From: Anaerobiospirillum sp.
GTDB lineage: Bacteria > Pseudomonadota > Gammaproteobacteria > Enterobacterales > Succinivibrionaceae
Direction: 5' to 3'
Assembly: GCA_029258325.1 (NCBI GenBank)
Contig: JARHZF010000128.1
Location: 1 to 50,256, forward strand
Length of the DNA: 50,256 bases
The notes beneath the pieces were generated by a model. That model saw only the letters and a program-made list of their open reading frames with translations, was not told where the DNA came from and did not search any database. Positions within the stretch are counted from its first letter, which is position 1. Each line of letters opens with the position of its first letter. This document shows positions 1 to 9,369 of the stretch, piece after piece. The position numbers and the translations under genes were made by a program.

Positions 1-1359
1 TTCATCTGTAAATGGAGATTTTGGTAAAAATTCACTTTCACCTGCTGCATACCATCTATAATTTACTGTATCTAAAGAATTTGGAAACATTCTTAACATA
101 CGATTAGAGATAAGTTCATGCAAGATATTAAGCTTATCATCAAGCTTTAATATTTCTCTTTCAAGATGATTACGTGATGCTGGATTTTTGATATAGATAA
201 GTTCAACATCTTTAGCAAGACGATAACGACCATTTTTATCAAAGGCATCTCTATAAGAGATTACATTAGTTTTCCAGCCATATTTTTCTAAAAGCTCCTT
301 GCTCTTTACCTTAATAAAAGGTGTATTAGACCAAGTGCCTGGATATACCATAAAGCTAAGTAGTGCTTGTTCATCTGTCATACCATGTAATTGAGAACTT
401 GCACCAAATTTTCTTACAAATTCAGATGCTAAAGTATTAACAGGAATAATACGACCACTTGCTGATTGTATAGGTAATTTACCAAATTGCTCTGCATGTT
501 CTCTTGAAATATCAAAAGGACCTGCATAAGCTGTATCATGATATAAACCTAAGGTTAAAAAAGAGCAAAGAACTAAAGCTAAAATACTTTTTGTTGTATG
601 TGTTCTTGTCTTTTTAGGAACAAAGTTATCTTCTGTCTTATTTTCAAGTTTATTCCATAATAAGCGAAAACGTGAATGCTTATCAAAGAGCATAACTAAT
701 AAAGATAAGGTTAATAAGAAGTAACCTATATATGTAATAATACGACCTACTACATCATAATTTACAGATAAAATAGTACCTAATTCATCTTGATCGTATG
801 AAGCTTGATAGAAGCGATAACCTTTTAAATCAAGAACATTGTTCATATAAACCTTTTGTTCAAATTGATTATCACCATCATATACTCTTAGCATACTTTC
901 ATAAGATGATGGACTATTAGAACCTGGATAACGATCTATTTTAAAATCGATTAATTCAATTTCAAAAGGAACTTTAAATTCATGATATGAGCCATCTTGA
1001 TCTTGATAAGCTACAAGATTAGTTTTTTGACCTTCTCTTATATGCATTAAACCTTCATGACTTGTAACATGGGTAACAAAAGCACCAATTAAAATCACTA
1101 TATAGGCAAGATGAACAATCATATATGACCATTTTTTATTAGAAATTAACTTATATCTTAAAGTTACAAAGATAAAATTTAAGACCATTAAAATCTGTAA
1201 AAAAATGAATAAAGGGGAGTAATAGATCATTACTTTAACAAAAGCAGTGCCATGCTTTGTTTCAAGAATTGTGGCAACTGCTATGAATAGACTATAAACT
1301 GCCATCAAGGCAAGGGCAAACCCTCTTGATGACAGTAAGTTTAAAAAGTTGTTAATCAA
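1..1359 (-). CDS. CcsBA-type cytochrome c synthetase (ResB-CcsA fusion), C-terminal part outside the window
   Basis: The 453 visible codons read as the ResB half of a fused system II cytochrome c biogenesis protein, which carries haem across the inner membrane and attaches it to CxxCH motifs. Two membrane segments come first (about residues 15-30 and 43-63), then a third at about 73-90, a periplasmic ResB domain, another membrane segment near 200, and a stretch with FGKLPIQSASGRIIPVNTLA that resembles the linker of Bacteroides and Wolinella NrfI-type fusions. The CcsA half with its WWD motif would lie beyond base 1. The start is a TTG at 1357-1359 inside the stop codon of the upstream cytochrome gene, with GAGG about 10 bases before it; an ATG 18 codons later is the alternative. 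The overlap suggests the protein serves the neighbouring cytochrome. Confidence 0.8.
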   Translation of the reverse strand, partial: MINNFLNLLSSRGFALALMAVYSLFIAVATILETKHGTAFVKVMIYYSPLFIFLQILMVLNFIFVTLRYKLISNKKWSYMIVHLAYIVILIGAFVTHVTSHEGLMHIREGQKTNLVAYQDQDGSYHEFKVPFEIELIDFKIDRYPGSNSPSSYESMLRVYDGDNQFEQKVYMNNVLDLKGYRFYQASYDQDELGTILSVNYDVVGRIITYIGYFLLTLSLLVMLFDKHSRFRLLWNKLENKTEDNFVPKKTRTHTTKSILALVLCSFLTLGLYHDTAYAGPFDISREHAEQFGKLPIQSASGRIIPVNTLASEFVRKFGASSQLHGMTDEQALLSFMVYPGTWSNTPFIKVKSKELLEKYGWKTNVISYRDAFDKNGRYRLAKDVELIYIKNPASRNHLEREILKLDDKLNILHELISNRMLRMFPNSLDTVNYRWYAAGESEFLPKSPFTDE

Positions 1360-3919
1360 CCTTTTTTCCTCTGAAATAACTTATTAAAAAAGCTATCAAT
1401 TTCTTTGTGAAATCTATTACCTTTTTACGTTTAATAAATAACACAATAGCAATTGGTATGAATAATAAGCCAAGTGTAATACCTATAGCCTTTACCCAAG
1501 AGATTAATATGTTATTTTCACGAAGTAGACCATTATGAGCATCTTCAGTTGCAAAGCTTAAATTAGCAACTTCTGCAACTTTAACAAGCATCTTAATAGG
1601 TATTGAACCTTTTGGAATGTCTTGGTGACATGCTATACAAGTTCCACCTCTTGAAAGTTTTTCTCTTTGCTCTTCTGTTAAAGGCATAGATGTTGGCCAA
1701 TGAGAGTCAACTGTTTGTACTTGTTCACCCTTTTCATTAATGATTTGCATGAAATCACCATGTAAATCTTTAATTGCACTTATTTGTACTTGAGTAAACT
1801 TACTTACATTGTCTCCATTTACATCAACAACATCAGCATATTTAGGTTCATTTGGTTTTGCATCGTATCTACCACCATCAATACCAAGACCCATAGCTGT
1901 TTTATTGCCATGACAATCTATACATTCACGAGCTTCTAAAGATGTGGTGTGAGGATTTAAAGGAGCAAGCTCCATTGAGTCCATACCTTCTTTGGTCTTG
2001 CCTGTCTTATTCCAAGCTACAACCTTACCATCTTTATCAATAACTGTATAAACTGATTGGATAACACCAACAAGAGGAGATACACGACCTTCACCATTTA
2101 CGCCTAAAGGAGAATTTTCCCAACGTATATGGCTATAATCACCTAATGTAGGAGCACCATCTTGCATTACATATTTTTGATGATAGTCAGCAGTAGTTCC
2201 ATCTTTTTCAACAACTTCAGGAGATGCAAGCCAATCTATAGACTTCTTAGTGTAATCAATTACAAACTTATAGCCATAGTATTGAGGTACCCATGTTGAG
2301 TGACATGCATAACACTCAAGCTTCTCCATGTGTCCTTTAACGTTAACCATTGCTGCTTCAGCTTTTTCTTTGTTCTTCCAAGTCTTGGTATCATTTAAAG
2401 TCTTTAATAAAGGAACTTCAAAATCAGAACCATTATCAGAGTGAACAATTACTTTATCGCCTCTACGTACAATATTACCAAATGGATTGCCACGTGATGT
2501 TAATAGATAGCCATCTTCTTTTGGATAAACTATACCAAAATCACGAGTTACCTTAAGTGGCTCGTCTGCAAGACCTCTTGGTTTGTTCATATCAAGTACT
2601 TTACCGTACTCATCACCATAACCTACAGGTAATTCCCATGGGTATTTAGTTGGAGTACCGTGACAGTCAGAACATTCAACCTCAATAGTTGCAAGAGTTG
2701 TTGAACCTATGTTGCCATTACCGTGCATAGAATTTGTGGTATGACAGTCTTGACATAATAGACCAGGAACTTCTTTACCATCTTTCATAATACGGTGGTG
2801 GGCATCACCTTTCATATGCTTGAAGACATAACCTGCATTTGGTTTTTGTGGCTGTGCATTTTCATCAAAAGGACCTTTATTAGTACTGCTTTCAAGAGCC
2901 ATTAGACCTTGATATGCATGACCAATACGACGACCTGCTGAGTGACATGCTGCACAAGTTGATACTTGTACACCACCTGCTACTTCTTTGTCATTTATCT
3001 TGGTAGCTGACTTTCTAGTACCTTGCATTGAGTGTACTAAAACATGGCCTGGCTCATCTTTTGAAATTGAAGGATCTTTTCCTTCATAATAGCCTTCATT
3101 ACCATATAAATTATGACAAGCAGCACAACCCATACCTCTGAAGTGACCGCGATCTTGATGACCCTTGTTACTTAAGTGACAAGCGTTACAATTTCTAAGA
3201 TAAGTAAATGCAGCCTGATGTGGCATGTCTGCAAGCTCATCTAAGGTAGCTTCAGGTATTTGTTTTAGTTCTTTTGGATATTGTCCTGGGAATTTCTCGG
3301 CCATATCCTTCATATATTGAATATATATGTCAGTACCAAAACGAGGTGTTGGACCATCTGGATCATCTACATCATGATCTGAATATATATGATCTTTATT
3401 GTCAGTGTTAATGCCAAAGCTCCAAGTAATAGCCTTCATCTTACCTGCATCAGTATTCATCATAGATCTGTGAACATTATAAGTATGATCACTATGACAA
3501 AGACCACAAGTATTATCATTTACTTGTAGAGCTGCAGGAACAGGAGTAAACTCCTTTAAAGCACTATTAGCAGGAGCACCACTGTGAGCTTTATCTTTAT
3601 CTAAAGTCTCACTAGGAGTTCCAGCGTGACATACTACACAACCATTAACATCACCTAGTTCCTTACCTTTAGCAAATATTTGTTGCATCATTTCTGATTC
3701 AAATGGGCGTGGAGGTTCGATACCTTGGTGACAGCTTAAACAGTTTTCGTTTTCACCTGGGAATTTCTGCTCTATTACTTCTGTATGCTGTTGAATTGGT
3801 TCTGTTTCAATACTACTTGGATTACTTTTTTTCCAATAAGAGAAATAGTAATTAAAAGTAAATATTAAAAAAAATCCAATCAAAGCAAGAAGCAATGTTT
3901 TAACAAATGGATTTTTCAT
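1352..3919 (-). CDS. Membrane-anchored multihaem cytochrome c with 11 CxxCH motifs
   Basis: This 855-residue protein has eleven CxxCH haem-binding motifs (CLSCH, CVVCH, CGLCH, CNACH, CAACH, CAACH, CQDCH, CSDCH, CYACH, CIDCH, CIACH). No CxxCK or CX15CH site was seen, so it is not an ordinary NrfA or MccA. An uncleaved-looking N-terminal membrane segment (about residues 8-27) and a C-terminal one (about 815-837) followed by basic residues place the haem domain in the periplasm, fixed at both ends. Many additional His residues could be distal ligands. It is probably an electron carrier or terminal reductase in anaerobic respiration, but the substrate cannot be read from the sequence. The stop overlaps the start of the CcsBA gene downstream. 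A palindrome lies about 90 bp upstream. Confidence 0.85.
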   Translation of the reverse strand: MKNPFVKTLLLALIGFFLIFTFNYYFSYWKKSNPSSIETEPIQQHTEVIEQKFPGENENCLSCHQGIEPPRPFESEMMQQIFAKGKELGDVNGCVVCHAGTPSETLDKDKAHSGAPANSALKEFTPVPAALQVNDNTCGLCHSDHTYNVHRSMMNTDAGKMKAITWSFGINTDNKDHIYSDHDVDDPDGPTPRFGTDIYIQYMKDMAEKFPGQYPKELKQIPEATLDELADMPHQAAFTYLRNCNACHLSNKGHQDRGHFRGMGCAACHNLYGNEGYYEGKDPSISKDEPGHVLVHSMQGTRKSATKINDKEVAGGVQVSTCAACHSAGRRIGHAYQGLMALESSTNKGPFDENAQPQKPNAGYVFKHMKGDAHHRIMKDGKEVPGLLCQDCHTTNSMHGNGNIGSTTLATIEVECSDCHGTPTKYPWELPVGYGDEYGKVLDMNKPRGLADEPLKVTRDFGIVYPKEDGYLLTSRGNPFGNIVRRGDKVIVHSDNGSDFEVPLLKTLNDTKTWKNKEKAEAAMVNVKGHMEKLECYACHSTWVPQYYGYKFVIDYTKKSIDWLASPEVVEKDGTTADYHQKYVMQDGAPTLGDYSHIRWENSPLGVNGEGRVSPLVGVIQSVYTVIDKDGKVVAWNKTGKTKEGMDSMELAPLNPHTTSLEARECIDCHGNKTAMGLGIDGGRYDAKPNEPKYADVVDVNGDNVSKFTQVQISAIKDLHGDFMQIINEKGEQVQTVDSHWPTSMPLTEEQREKLSRGGTCIACHQDIPKGSIPIKMLVKVAEVANLSFATEDAHNGLLRENNILISWVKAIGITLGLLFIPIAIVLFIKRKKVIDFTKKLIAFLISYFRGKKVD

Positions 3920-4374
3920 ACATACATCTCTATTTAATTAAATAAAATGTTAATTTAAGAAACATAATAGAAAAATGATATCCCTTTTATGTATGCTTAA
4001 TTAGGCGTGTTTATAATACATAAACATGCTTATATAAACAATAAATAGTTGTCGCATTTTTATAAAAAAAATAAAAATATTTTAATTTGAGTTAAATAAA
4101 CTATTCAACATTAATATAAAAAACTAAATAAAATATAGAAAATAAATAAAATAAACGCATCTTTAAAAATCAATATTGTAGATAAGTTATATTTAAAAAA
4201 TAATCTATTTTTAGATTAAAATTTAACATTTGTTTAAATAAAAATTTATTCAGTAATATAATAGAAGTAAATTTATGTTATAAGATTACATTTTTATAAT
4301 ATCTTTTTTGTTTAGCTTTTAAAGTAAATATTTTATAATAGTATCAATAACACAAATATTTTTTGGAGAAGATC
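3920..4374. other. Intergenic region between divergent cytochrome and lipoprotein genes
   Basis: About 455 bp of strongly AT-rich DNA with no convincing ORF or RNA gene. It must hold the promoters of the cytochrome operon (minus) and the lipoprotein (plus). The only clear structure is the inverted repeat at 4006-4029. I could not pick out a full FNR box. Confidence 0.6.
4006..4029. promoter_or_regulatory. Inverted repeat, candidate operator of the multihaem cytochrome operon
   Basis: TGTTTAT, 5 bases, ATAAACA is a perfect 7-bp inverted repeat at 4008-4026; two further pairs (positions 4005-4006 with 4028-4029) continue it after one mismatch. It lies 87 bp or more upstream of the cytochrome start. 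The position fits a regulator site, but I do not recognise the family. Confidence 0.4.
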
Positions 4375-4977
4375 ATGAAGAGTTTTACTAAAATAAGCTT
4401 AGTATTATTAACTGTTATAGGTCTATCATCATGTGCCAATAATAGTACATATAATAGTGATATTATCGAAATAATGAATAAGCCTATTATTGAGAACGCT
4501 TTCTCTCAAGGTGCTAATATTGATATTGACTATATGTCTAATATTCGTCCTATTCATGTAAGCACTATAGACTCTTGTTCTTATCAATTAAAAATAACTA
4601 AAAATGAAGAGATAAAAGCACTTTGTGATAAATTAATAAAAAGAGCTCAAAAGAAATTAGGCACTATAGATGAAACTATAAAAGAATTAAAGGTAATTAA
4701 TACTACATATAAAGATGTAGATAAAATTGAATTTGAAAATCATATGAGCTCTATCTTAGATAAGATGATGCTTGATATAGTGCAAGTTAAAGAAGAAGAT
4801 AAAGATAAGGCTTTCTTAAAAGCTTTAATTATAGAATTTAAAGCTACTATTGAAATGTCTAAATATGTATTAACAGAATCAAAAAATACCTATGTGCAAA
4901 ACTTAGCACTAAGAGCTATACAGCATAAAGAAGAAGAAATAAAAATAGCATCTTCTATCTTAGAATCTATACAATAA
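4375..4977 (+). CDS. Predicted lipoprotein of unknown function
   Basis: The 200-residue product starts with a lipoprotein signal peptide: Lys near the start, a hydrophobic core and the lipobox L-S-S-C with Cys20. The rest is mostly charged and probably helical, rich in Lys and Glu, with no enzyme motif that I recognise. An upstream TTG (4363) is in frame, but GGAG six bases before the ATG at 4375 decides the start. It stands alone, with a long AT-rich region before it and a strong terminator after it. Envelope location is a sound inference; function is unknown. Confidence 0.75.
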   Translation: MKSFTKISLVLLTVIGLSSCANNSTYNSDIIEIMNKPIIENAFSQGANIDIDYMSNIRPIHVSTIDSCSYQLKITKNEEIKALCDKLIKRAQKKLGTIDETIKELKVINTTYKDVDKIEFENHMSSILDKMMLDIVQVKEEDKDKAFLKALIIEFKATIEMSKYVLTESKNTYVQNLALRAIQHKEEEIKIASSILESIQ

Positions 4978-5000
4978 GATTTTAATTACTTAAGTTTTAA

Positions 5001-5030
5001 AAAGAGGTAGACTAACCTACCTCTTTTTTT
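5001..5030 (+). terminator. Rho-independent terminator of the lipoprotein gene
   Basis: AAAGAGGTAG pairs perfectly with CTACCTCTTT around a six-base loop, followed by a run of T. It begins 23 bp after the lipoprotein stop codon. Confidence 0.9.
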
Positions 5031-5068
5031 ATGCTTTAGTTTTTTAGCTTTTTTTTAGATATTTTTAG

Positions 5069-5147
5069 TAGTACTTGTGATTTTTGTGTTGTTGCTTAAA
5101 ACAACATAGTACTATCTTGTGCAGAAACAACATAAATCTCACATGAA
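5069..5147 (-). repeat. Palindromic intergenic repeat, copy A (full length)
   Basis: Read on the minus strand it starts TTCATGTGAGATTTATGTTG and ends AAAAATCACAAGTACTA. The two ends form an imperfect inverted repeat of about 20 bp per arm, and the centre ATAGTACTAT is itself palindromic, so the whole unit could fold as one long hairpin. It aligns over its full 79 bp with copy B. It sits between the terminator of the lipoprotein gene and the 3' end of the helicase gene. Confidence 0.75.
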
Positions 5148-5162
5148 CCTTTTTAGTTTTTT

Positions 5163-7481
5163 TTAATTTACCTTTTTTAAATTAGCTATAAAACCTATAA
5201 CTTTAGTCTCATTTTTTGCCTCAAATAAGACTATATATTTTTTATTAATTAAATCAATATCTAAAATCTTTCCTCTACCAAAGTATCGGCTTTCTACAAT
5301 ATCACCCTTTAAAAGAGTATTTTCATGTTCTCCTTTTTCTTCTTTTTCTATCTTTTTCTCTTCTACATAAATATTTTTAGCCTTACCTAAATTTAGGCAA
5401 ACATCTTTAGATAGCTCATATAAAAAGCGTGATACTACCCTATTTTTAAAATATCCATTTACAATTGTTTGACCTTGAGATTGTAGTAAAAATAGCTGTA
5501 TACGAGCACGTGTTATACCTACATAAAAAAGACGTCTTTCCTCTTCAAGGCTATCTTCATCAAAAGATTTAGCACTTGGAAATATAGCTTCATTTAAATC
5601 AGGTATAAATACATAATCATATTCAAGACCTTTTGCATTATGAATAGTAGATAAAATTACTGCATTTTGTTCATCATTATCCTTATAAGCATGTCTCATA
5701 CTTATATTTATAAGAAAATCTGCAATATTTGAGTTATCTTCTTTATCTTGATAATTTTTACATAAGCTTTTAAAGATTTTTAAAGAACTTAAAGCAAAGC
5801 CATCATCATTATCACGTAAATATTTTTCATAACCTGAACTATTTAAGATAGTCTCCAAGGCATCATAAGGTTTTTTATGTATGATAGAGAAATTATCTTC
5901 AATAGTTTTTATAAAATTATAAACTAATTGATTGTTTCTAAGTCTTGTTAGAAGAGAATTTGTACTTGTATCCTCATATATTAAATATTTAAGTGCTTTA
6001 AAATAAGACATCTTTAAAGCACGAGCTGTATTTTCAATAAGCTCTATTGTCTTATCACCAATACCACGAGTAGGTTCATTAATAATACGCTCAAAAGCCA
6101 TATCATCATCTGTATTTAAAATAAGTTTTAAATACGAGACAACATCTTTTGTAACCTTTCTTTCAAAGAAACTTAAATCACTTAATAAAACATAAGGTAT
6201 TTTCTTATCAATTAAAGCTGTCTCTAAAACAGGAAAAGAAAATCTACTTCTTACTAAAATAGATATACTTCTATTTTCTTGAGTGCTTAAAATCCTTTCT
6301 ATATGATCTACTATATAACAAGTCTGATCTTTTTGTGAATCACAATTAACAATAATTGGCTTCATAGAAAGAACACTATTATTGCAACTATCTAAATTAT
6401 TGTTATCAATATCTACATTGTTATTATAGATATTAGAAAAATTTATAAGATCACTATTTTTTTGATAAAGATTTTGGTTTTTCTTAGCATTAGGATTATC
6501 TGCTTTAATCATATCATCTGTACTTAAATCTTGACGCATAGCAATTAACTTACGTCTTAAATCTGAGTGATTATTTGAAATAGAATCAAAAGCTAAATTT
6601 AAGATATGACCTTGTGATCTATAGTTTTTTATAAGATAAAAAGTCTTAACATTAGGATAATCCTTATCAAAGTCCATAAAGTAATCAACATTAGCTCCTC
6701 TAAATGAGTAAATGGTTTGATCAGGATCGCCTACAATAAAAAGATTTTTATGATATGAAGATAATTTTTTTACAAGTTCATATTGATTATCATCAATATC
6801 TTGAAACTCATCAACTAAGATATACTCGAAGTTTTTAGCTGTAGTTTCACAAAGAGTTTTACTATTGTTTAAAATATCAAGAGTAATTGCAATTAAGTCG
6901 TTAAAATCTAAAGAAAAAGAGCGTCTTTGCTCATAAATATAAAGTAAAAATACCTTTTTATAAAGATCTTCTGCACCTAAAGCTCTTTGCAAAAGATACT
7001 CTGTATCTTGTGTATACATTAAATTTACATAATCTAAGGTACTTTTTTCTTTAGTGATAAAGTCTAATACCTTAGATATAGTCAATTCTTTTTTCTTTAT
7101 ATTATGTTTCTTATAGATAGATGTAAGTAATTGTTTTTGATCTATTGCATCTAAAATAGAGAAATTTTGAGGATAACCTACAGTTTGAATATTATCTTTT
7201 AAAAAAGTAGCACAATAACCATGAAATGTAGTTACAAAAGGTGCAAGTGCATTTTCGCATAAAGCATTTATACGCTCTTTCATTTCAAGGGCTGCTTTAT
7301 TTGTAAAAGTAATACATAGTATATTTGATGGATATATACCTAAAGCATTAACTAAAAAAGCATATCTATAAGTTAATGTATGTGTTTTACCTGTACCTGC
7401 ACCTGCTAAAAGACGAATAAAACCATCTGTAGTTTCTACAGCCTCTCTTTGCTCTTCATTTAGTTTATTTAAATCAAACAC
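5163..7481 (-). CDS. UvrD/PcrA/Rep-family superfamily 1 DNA helicase
   Basis: This is a 772-residue ATP-dependent 3'-5' DNA helicase. Visible motifs in order: Q motif NEEQREAV (about 9-15), Walker A GAGTGKT (27-33), motif II VDEFQDID, motif III VGDPDQTIYSFRGA, motif IV NYRS, motif V TIHNAKGLEYDYVF and motif VI YVGITRAR. The C-terminal 55 residues look like the Tudor-like domain of PcrA/UvrD (GDIVESRYFGRGKI). An Asn-rich insert at about residues 330-375, including NIYNNNVDIDNNN, is unusual and probably a surface loop. The start is GTG, with AAGG upstream. It is last in the pdxB-to-helicase block, 13 bp after ttcA. I cannot tell whether it is the organism's main UvrD or a paralogue. Confidence 0.9.
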   Translation of the reverse strand: MFDLNKLNEEQREAVETTDGFIRLLAGAGTGKTHTLTYRYAFLVNALGIYPSNILCITFTNKAALEMKERINALCENALAPFVTTFHGYCATFLKDNIQTVGYPQNFSILDAIDQKQLLTSIYKKHNIKKKELTISKVLDFITKEKSTLDYVNLMYTQDTEYLLQRALGAEDLYKKVFLLYIYEQRRSFSLDFNDLIAITLDILNNSKTLCETTAKNFEYILVDEFQDIDDNQYELVKKLSSYHKNLFIVGDPDQTIYSFRGANVDYFMDFDKDYPNVKTFYLIKNYRSQGHILNLAFDSISNNHSDLRRKLIAMRQDLSTDDMIKADNPNAKKNQNLYQKNSDLINFSNIYNNNVDIDNNNLDSCNNSVLSMKPIIVNCDSQKDQTCYIVDHIERILSTQENRSISILVRSRFSFPVLETALIDKKIPYVLLSDLSFFERKVTKDVVSYLKLILNTDDDMAFERIINEPTRGIGDKTIELIENTARALKMSYFKALKYLIYEDTSTNSLLTRLRNNQLVYNFIKTIEDNFSIIHKKPYDALETILNSSGYEKYLRDNDDGFALSSLKIFKSLCKNYQDKEDNSNIADFLINISMRHAYKDNDEQNAVILSTIHNAKGLEYDYVFIPDLNEAIFPSAKSFDEDSLEEERRLFYVGITRARIQLFLLQSQGQTIVNGYFKNRVVSRFLYELSKDVCLNLGKAKNIYVEEKKIEKEEKGEHENTLLKGDIVESRYFGRGKILDIDLINKKYIVLFEAKNETKVIGFIANLKKVN

Positions 7482-7494
7482 TTTTACCTAACCT

Positions 7495-8370
7495 TTACTT
7501 TACACGTCCACCATTTGATATTTTGGTAAAATCAAATAAATTTCTATCTAATAAATGTGATGGTACTACATTTTGTAAAGCCTTAAATATAATTTCAGTA
7601 CGTTTTGGATTTTCTTTATCCCATGCTCTTAACATATTAAGCATAGCAGCTCTTTGTTGATCTTCACCATGACCACAAAGACCTTTTGGTAATAAAGGAT
7701 AATCTTTTAACTTTGATAATTTTATTAAATCAACTTCTTTACAATAACAAAGTGGTCTTATTACAGTTAAAGTATCATCATCTGTACGTAAAATAGGAGG
7801 CATAGTTTTAGTAATGCCTGCGTAAAATAAATTTAAAAAGTATGTAGCTAGAATATCATCTCTATGATGACCTAAAGCTACTTTAGTACATCCTATTTCA
7901 CGAGCAGTTGAATATAAAAAGCCACGTCTCATACGAGAGCATATAGAGCACATTGTTTTATTAGTGCCTTTTATCTTCTCTTGAGAAATTTCAAAAACAG
8001 GTCTTTTTAAGATTAAATAATCTAAACCTACTTTCTTTAAATGGTCTTCAACTACATTTTCAGGTGTATTTGGAAAACCTGCATCTATGTGTACTGGTAC
8101 TAAAGAAAAAGGAAATGGAGCTGATCTCTTTAAAGATAAAAGCAAATCTAAAAGTGCATAACTATCTTTACCACCAGATATACAAACCATTACCTTATCA
8201 TTAGGTTCAATCATGCCAAAGTCACCTATAGCATGACCTACCTTACGTCTTAATCTTTTAAATAATTTATCAGCCTTATACTTTTGAGTTTTATCTTCTA
8301 TATTAAAGTATGGACTTACACAACGAGCGTATTGGTCTGCTTTTAAAGGCAAATCAAGGTCATCGCGCAT
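7495..8370 (-). CDS. ttcA: tRNA 2-thiocytidine(32) synthetase TtcA
   Basis: TtcA is a cytoplasmic Fe-S enzyme that adenylates and thiolates cytidine 32 of some tRNAs. The 291-residue protein has the PP-loop SGGKDS (65-70), the cluster cysteines of C-S-I-C (141 and 144) with the following SRMRRG, GHHRDDI, and a third conserved Cys region near LCGHGEDQQR. The length is close to that of the E. coli enzyme. It lies 9 bp after uspE; ttcA, uspE and fnr are also near each other in enterobacteria. GGAG precedes the ATG. Confidence 0.93.
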   Translation of the reverse strand: MRDDLDLPLKADQYARCVSPYFNIEDKTQKYKADKLFKRLRRKVGHAIGDFGMIEPNDKVMVCISGGKDSYALLDLLLSLKRSAPFPFSLVPVHIDAGFPNTPENVVEDHLKKVGLDYLILKRPVFEISQEKIKGTNKTMCSICSRMRRGFLYSTAREIGCTKVALGHHRDDILATYFLNLFYAGITKTMPPILRTDDDTLTVIRPLCYCKEVDLIKLSKLKDYPLLPKGLCGHGEDQQRAAMLNMLRAWDKENPKRTEIIFKALQNVVPSHLLDRNLFDFTKISNGGRVK

Positions 8371-8379
8371 TTTATCTCC

Positions 8380-9345
8380 TTAAAGTACTGGATTAGTTGT
8401 TGGAATTTTTCTTAAAACAGCTTTAGGTGTTATTACAGCAACATCGCAAGTTAAGTTATCAATAACTTTTTCACAAATATTACCAAGTACAGCTGATGCT
8501 ATACCAGTACGAGCTGATGTTCCTATAAATAAAGCTGTAGGTTTTAATTGTGTACAAAGCATAGGAATAACATCTTGAGGATTGCCCTCCCTTATATGTA
8601 CACAAGATGAATCTATTCTATGACGATGGGCAAAAGATAAAATAGTTTTACAACTTTCTTTTAACATTTCATCAGATACCATAGTTGGCATATAACCTGG
8701 CATATCAATAGATGATGGTGGTTGAATTGGAGGAATTGCTGTAACTAAATGAATTTGACATTTAGTTAATTGAGACAATTCTTGAGCCTCTCTTAAAAGT
8801 CTAATATTAGTAAGTTTAGTACTAATATCATCAAGACTATCTAAATTAATAGCAACTGCAATTTTTCCTGTAGGATGCCAAATATGATCTTTTGCAACTA
8901 AAACAGGAATTGGGGAATGTCTTAATAATTGCCAATCAAGAGGAGTAAAGATAACAGAATCTAAGATACCATGAATATCTGCAGATTTTATAATAAGATC
9001 AATACTATTTTCTTTTGCAAATTCAACTATATCAACGCCTAAGCTTTTTGACCAAATAACCTTACTTTTAATATCATATCCAATTGTATTAATACGTAAA
9101 TAAGCATCTAACCATTTTTCATGCTTTTTAATAAGTTGTTGTTGAATATCCTCTTTATGCTCAATAGATAGCATTGAAGTTAAATCCCATGAATTATCAA
9201 AACATGGCATAATAGCAATAACTTCAATTTTTTTACTATCTTCTTTATGTTTTTGAGATGTAAGTAATGCTAAAGCCCTCTCTAGAGCAAATTGTCTCAT
9301 TTGTCTTGGCTCTATAATAGCAAGAATTTTTTTAAAACTTCGCAT
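8380..9345 (-). CDS. uspE: Tandem-domain universal stress protein UspE
   Basis: The 321-residue product has two Usp domains, about residues 1-155 and 170-310. The second ends with FIGTSARTGIASAVLGNICEKV, the G-2x-G-9x-G(S/T)-like nucleotide loop; the first is degenerate there, as in E. coli UspE (about 316 residues). UspE is a cytoplasmic stress protein with roles in DNA-damage resistance and motility in E. coli. AAGGAG lies five bases before the ATG. It is followed closely by ttcA and preceded by the lytic transglycosylase gene. Confidence 0.88.
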   Translation of the reverse strand: MRSFKKILAIIEPRQMRQFALERALALLTSQKHKEDSKKIEVIAIMPCFDNSWDLTSMLSIEHKEDIQQQLIKKHEKWLDAYLRINTIGYDIKSKVIWSKSLGVDIVEFAKENSIDLIIKSADIHGILDSVIFTPLDWQLLRHSPIPVLVAKDHIWHPTGKIAVAINLDSLDDISTKLTNIRLLREAQELSQLTKCQIHLVTAIPPIQPPSSIDMPGYMPTMVSDEMLKESCKTILSFAHRHRIDSSCVHIREGNPQDVIPMLCTQLKPTALFIGTSARTGIASAVLGNICEKVIDNLTCDVAVITPKAVLRKIPTTNPVL

Positions 9346-9369
9346 AAAAACTCCTTTTGCAAATAAAAG

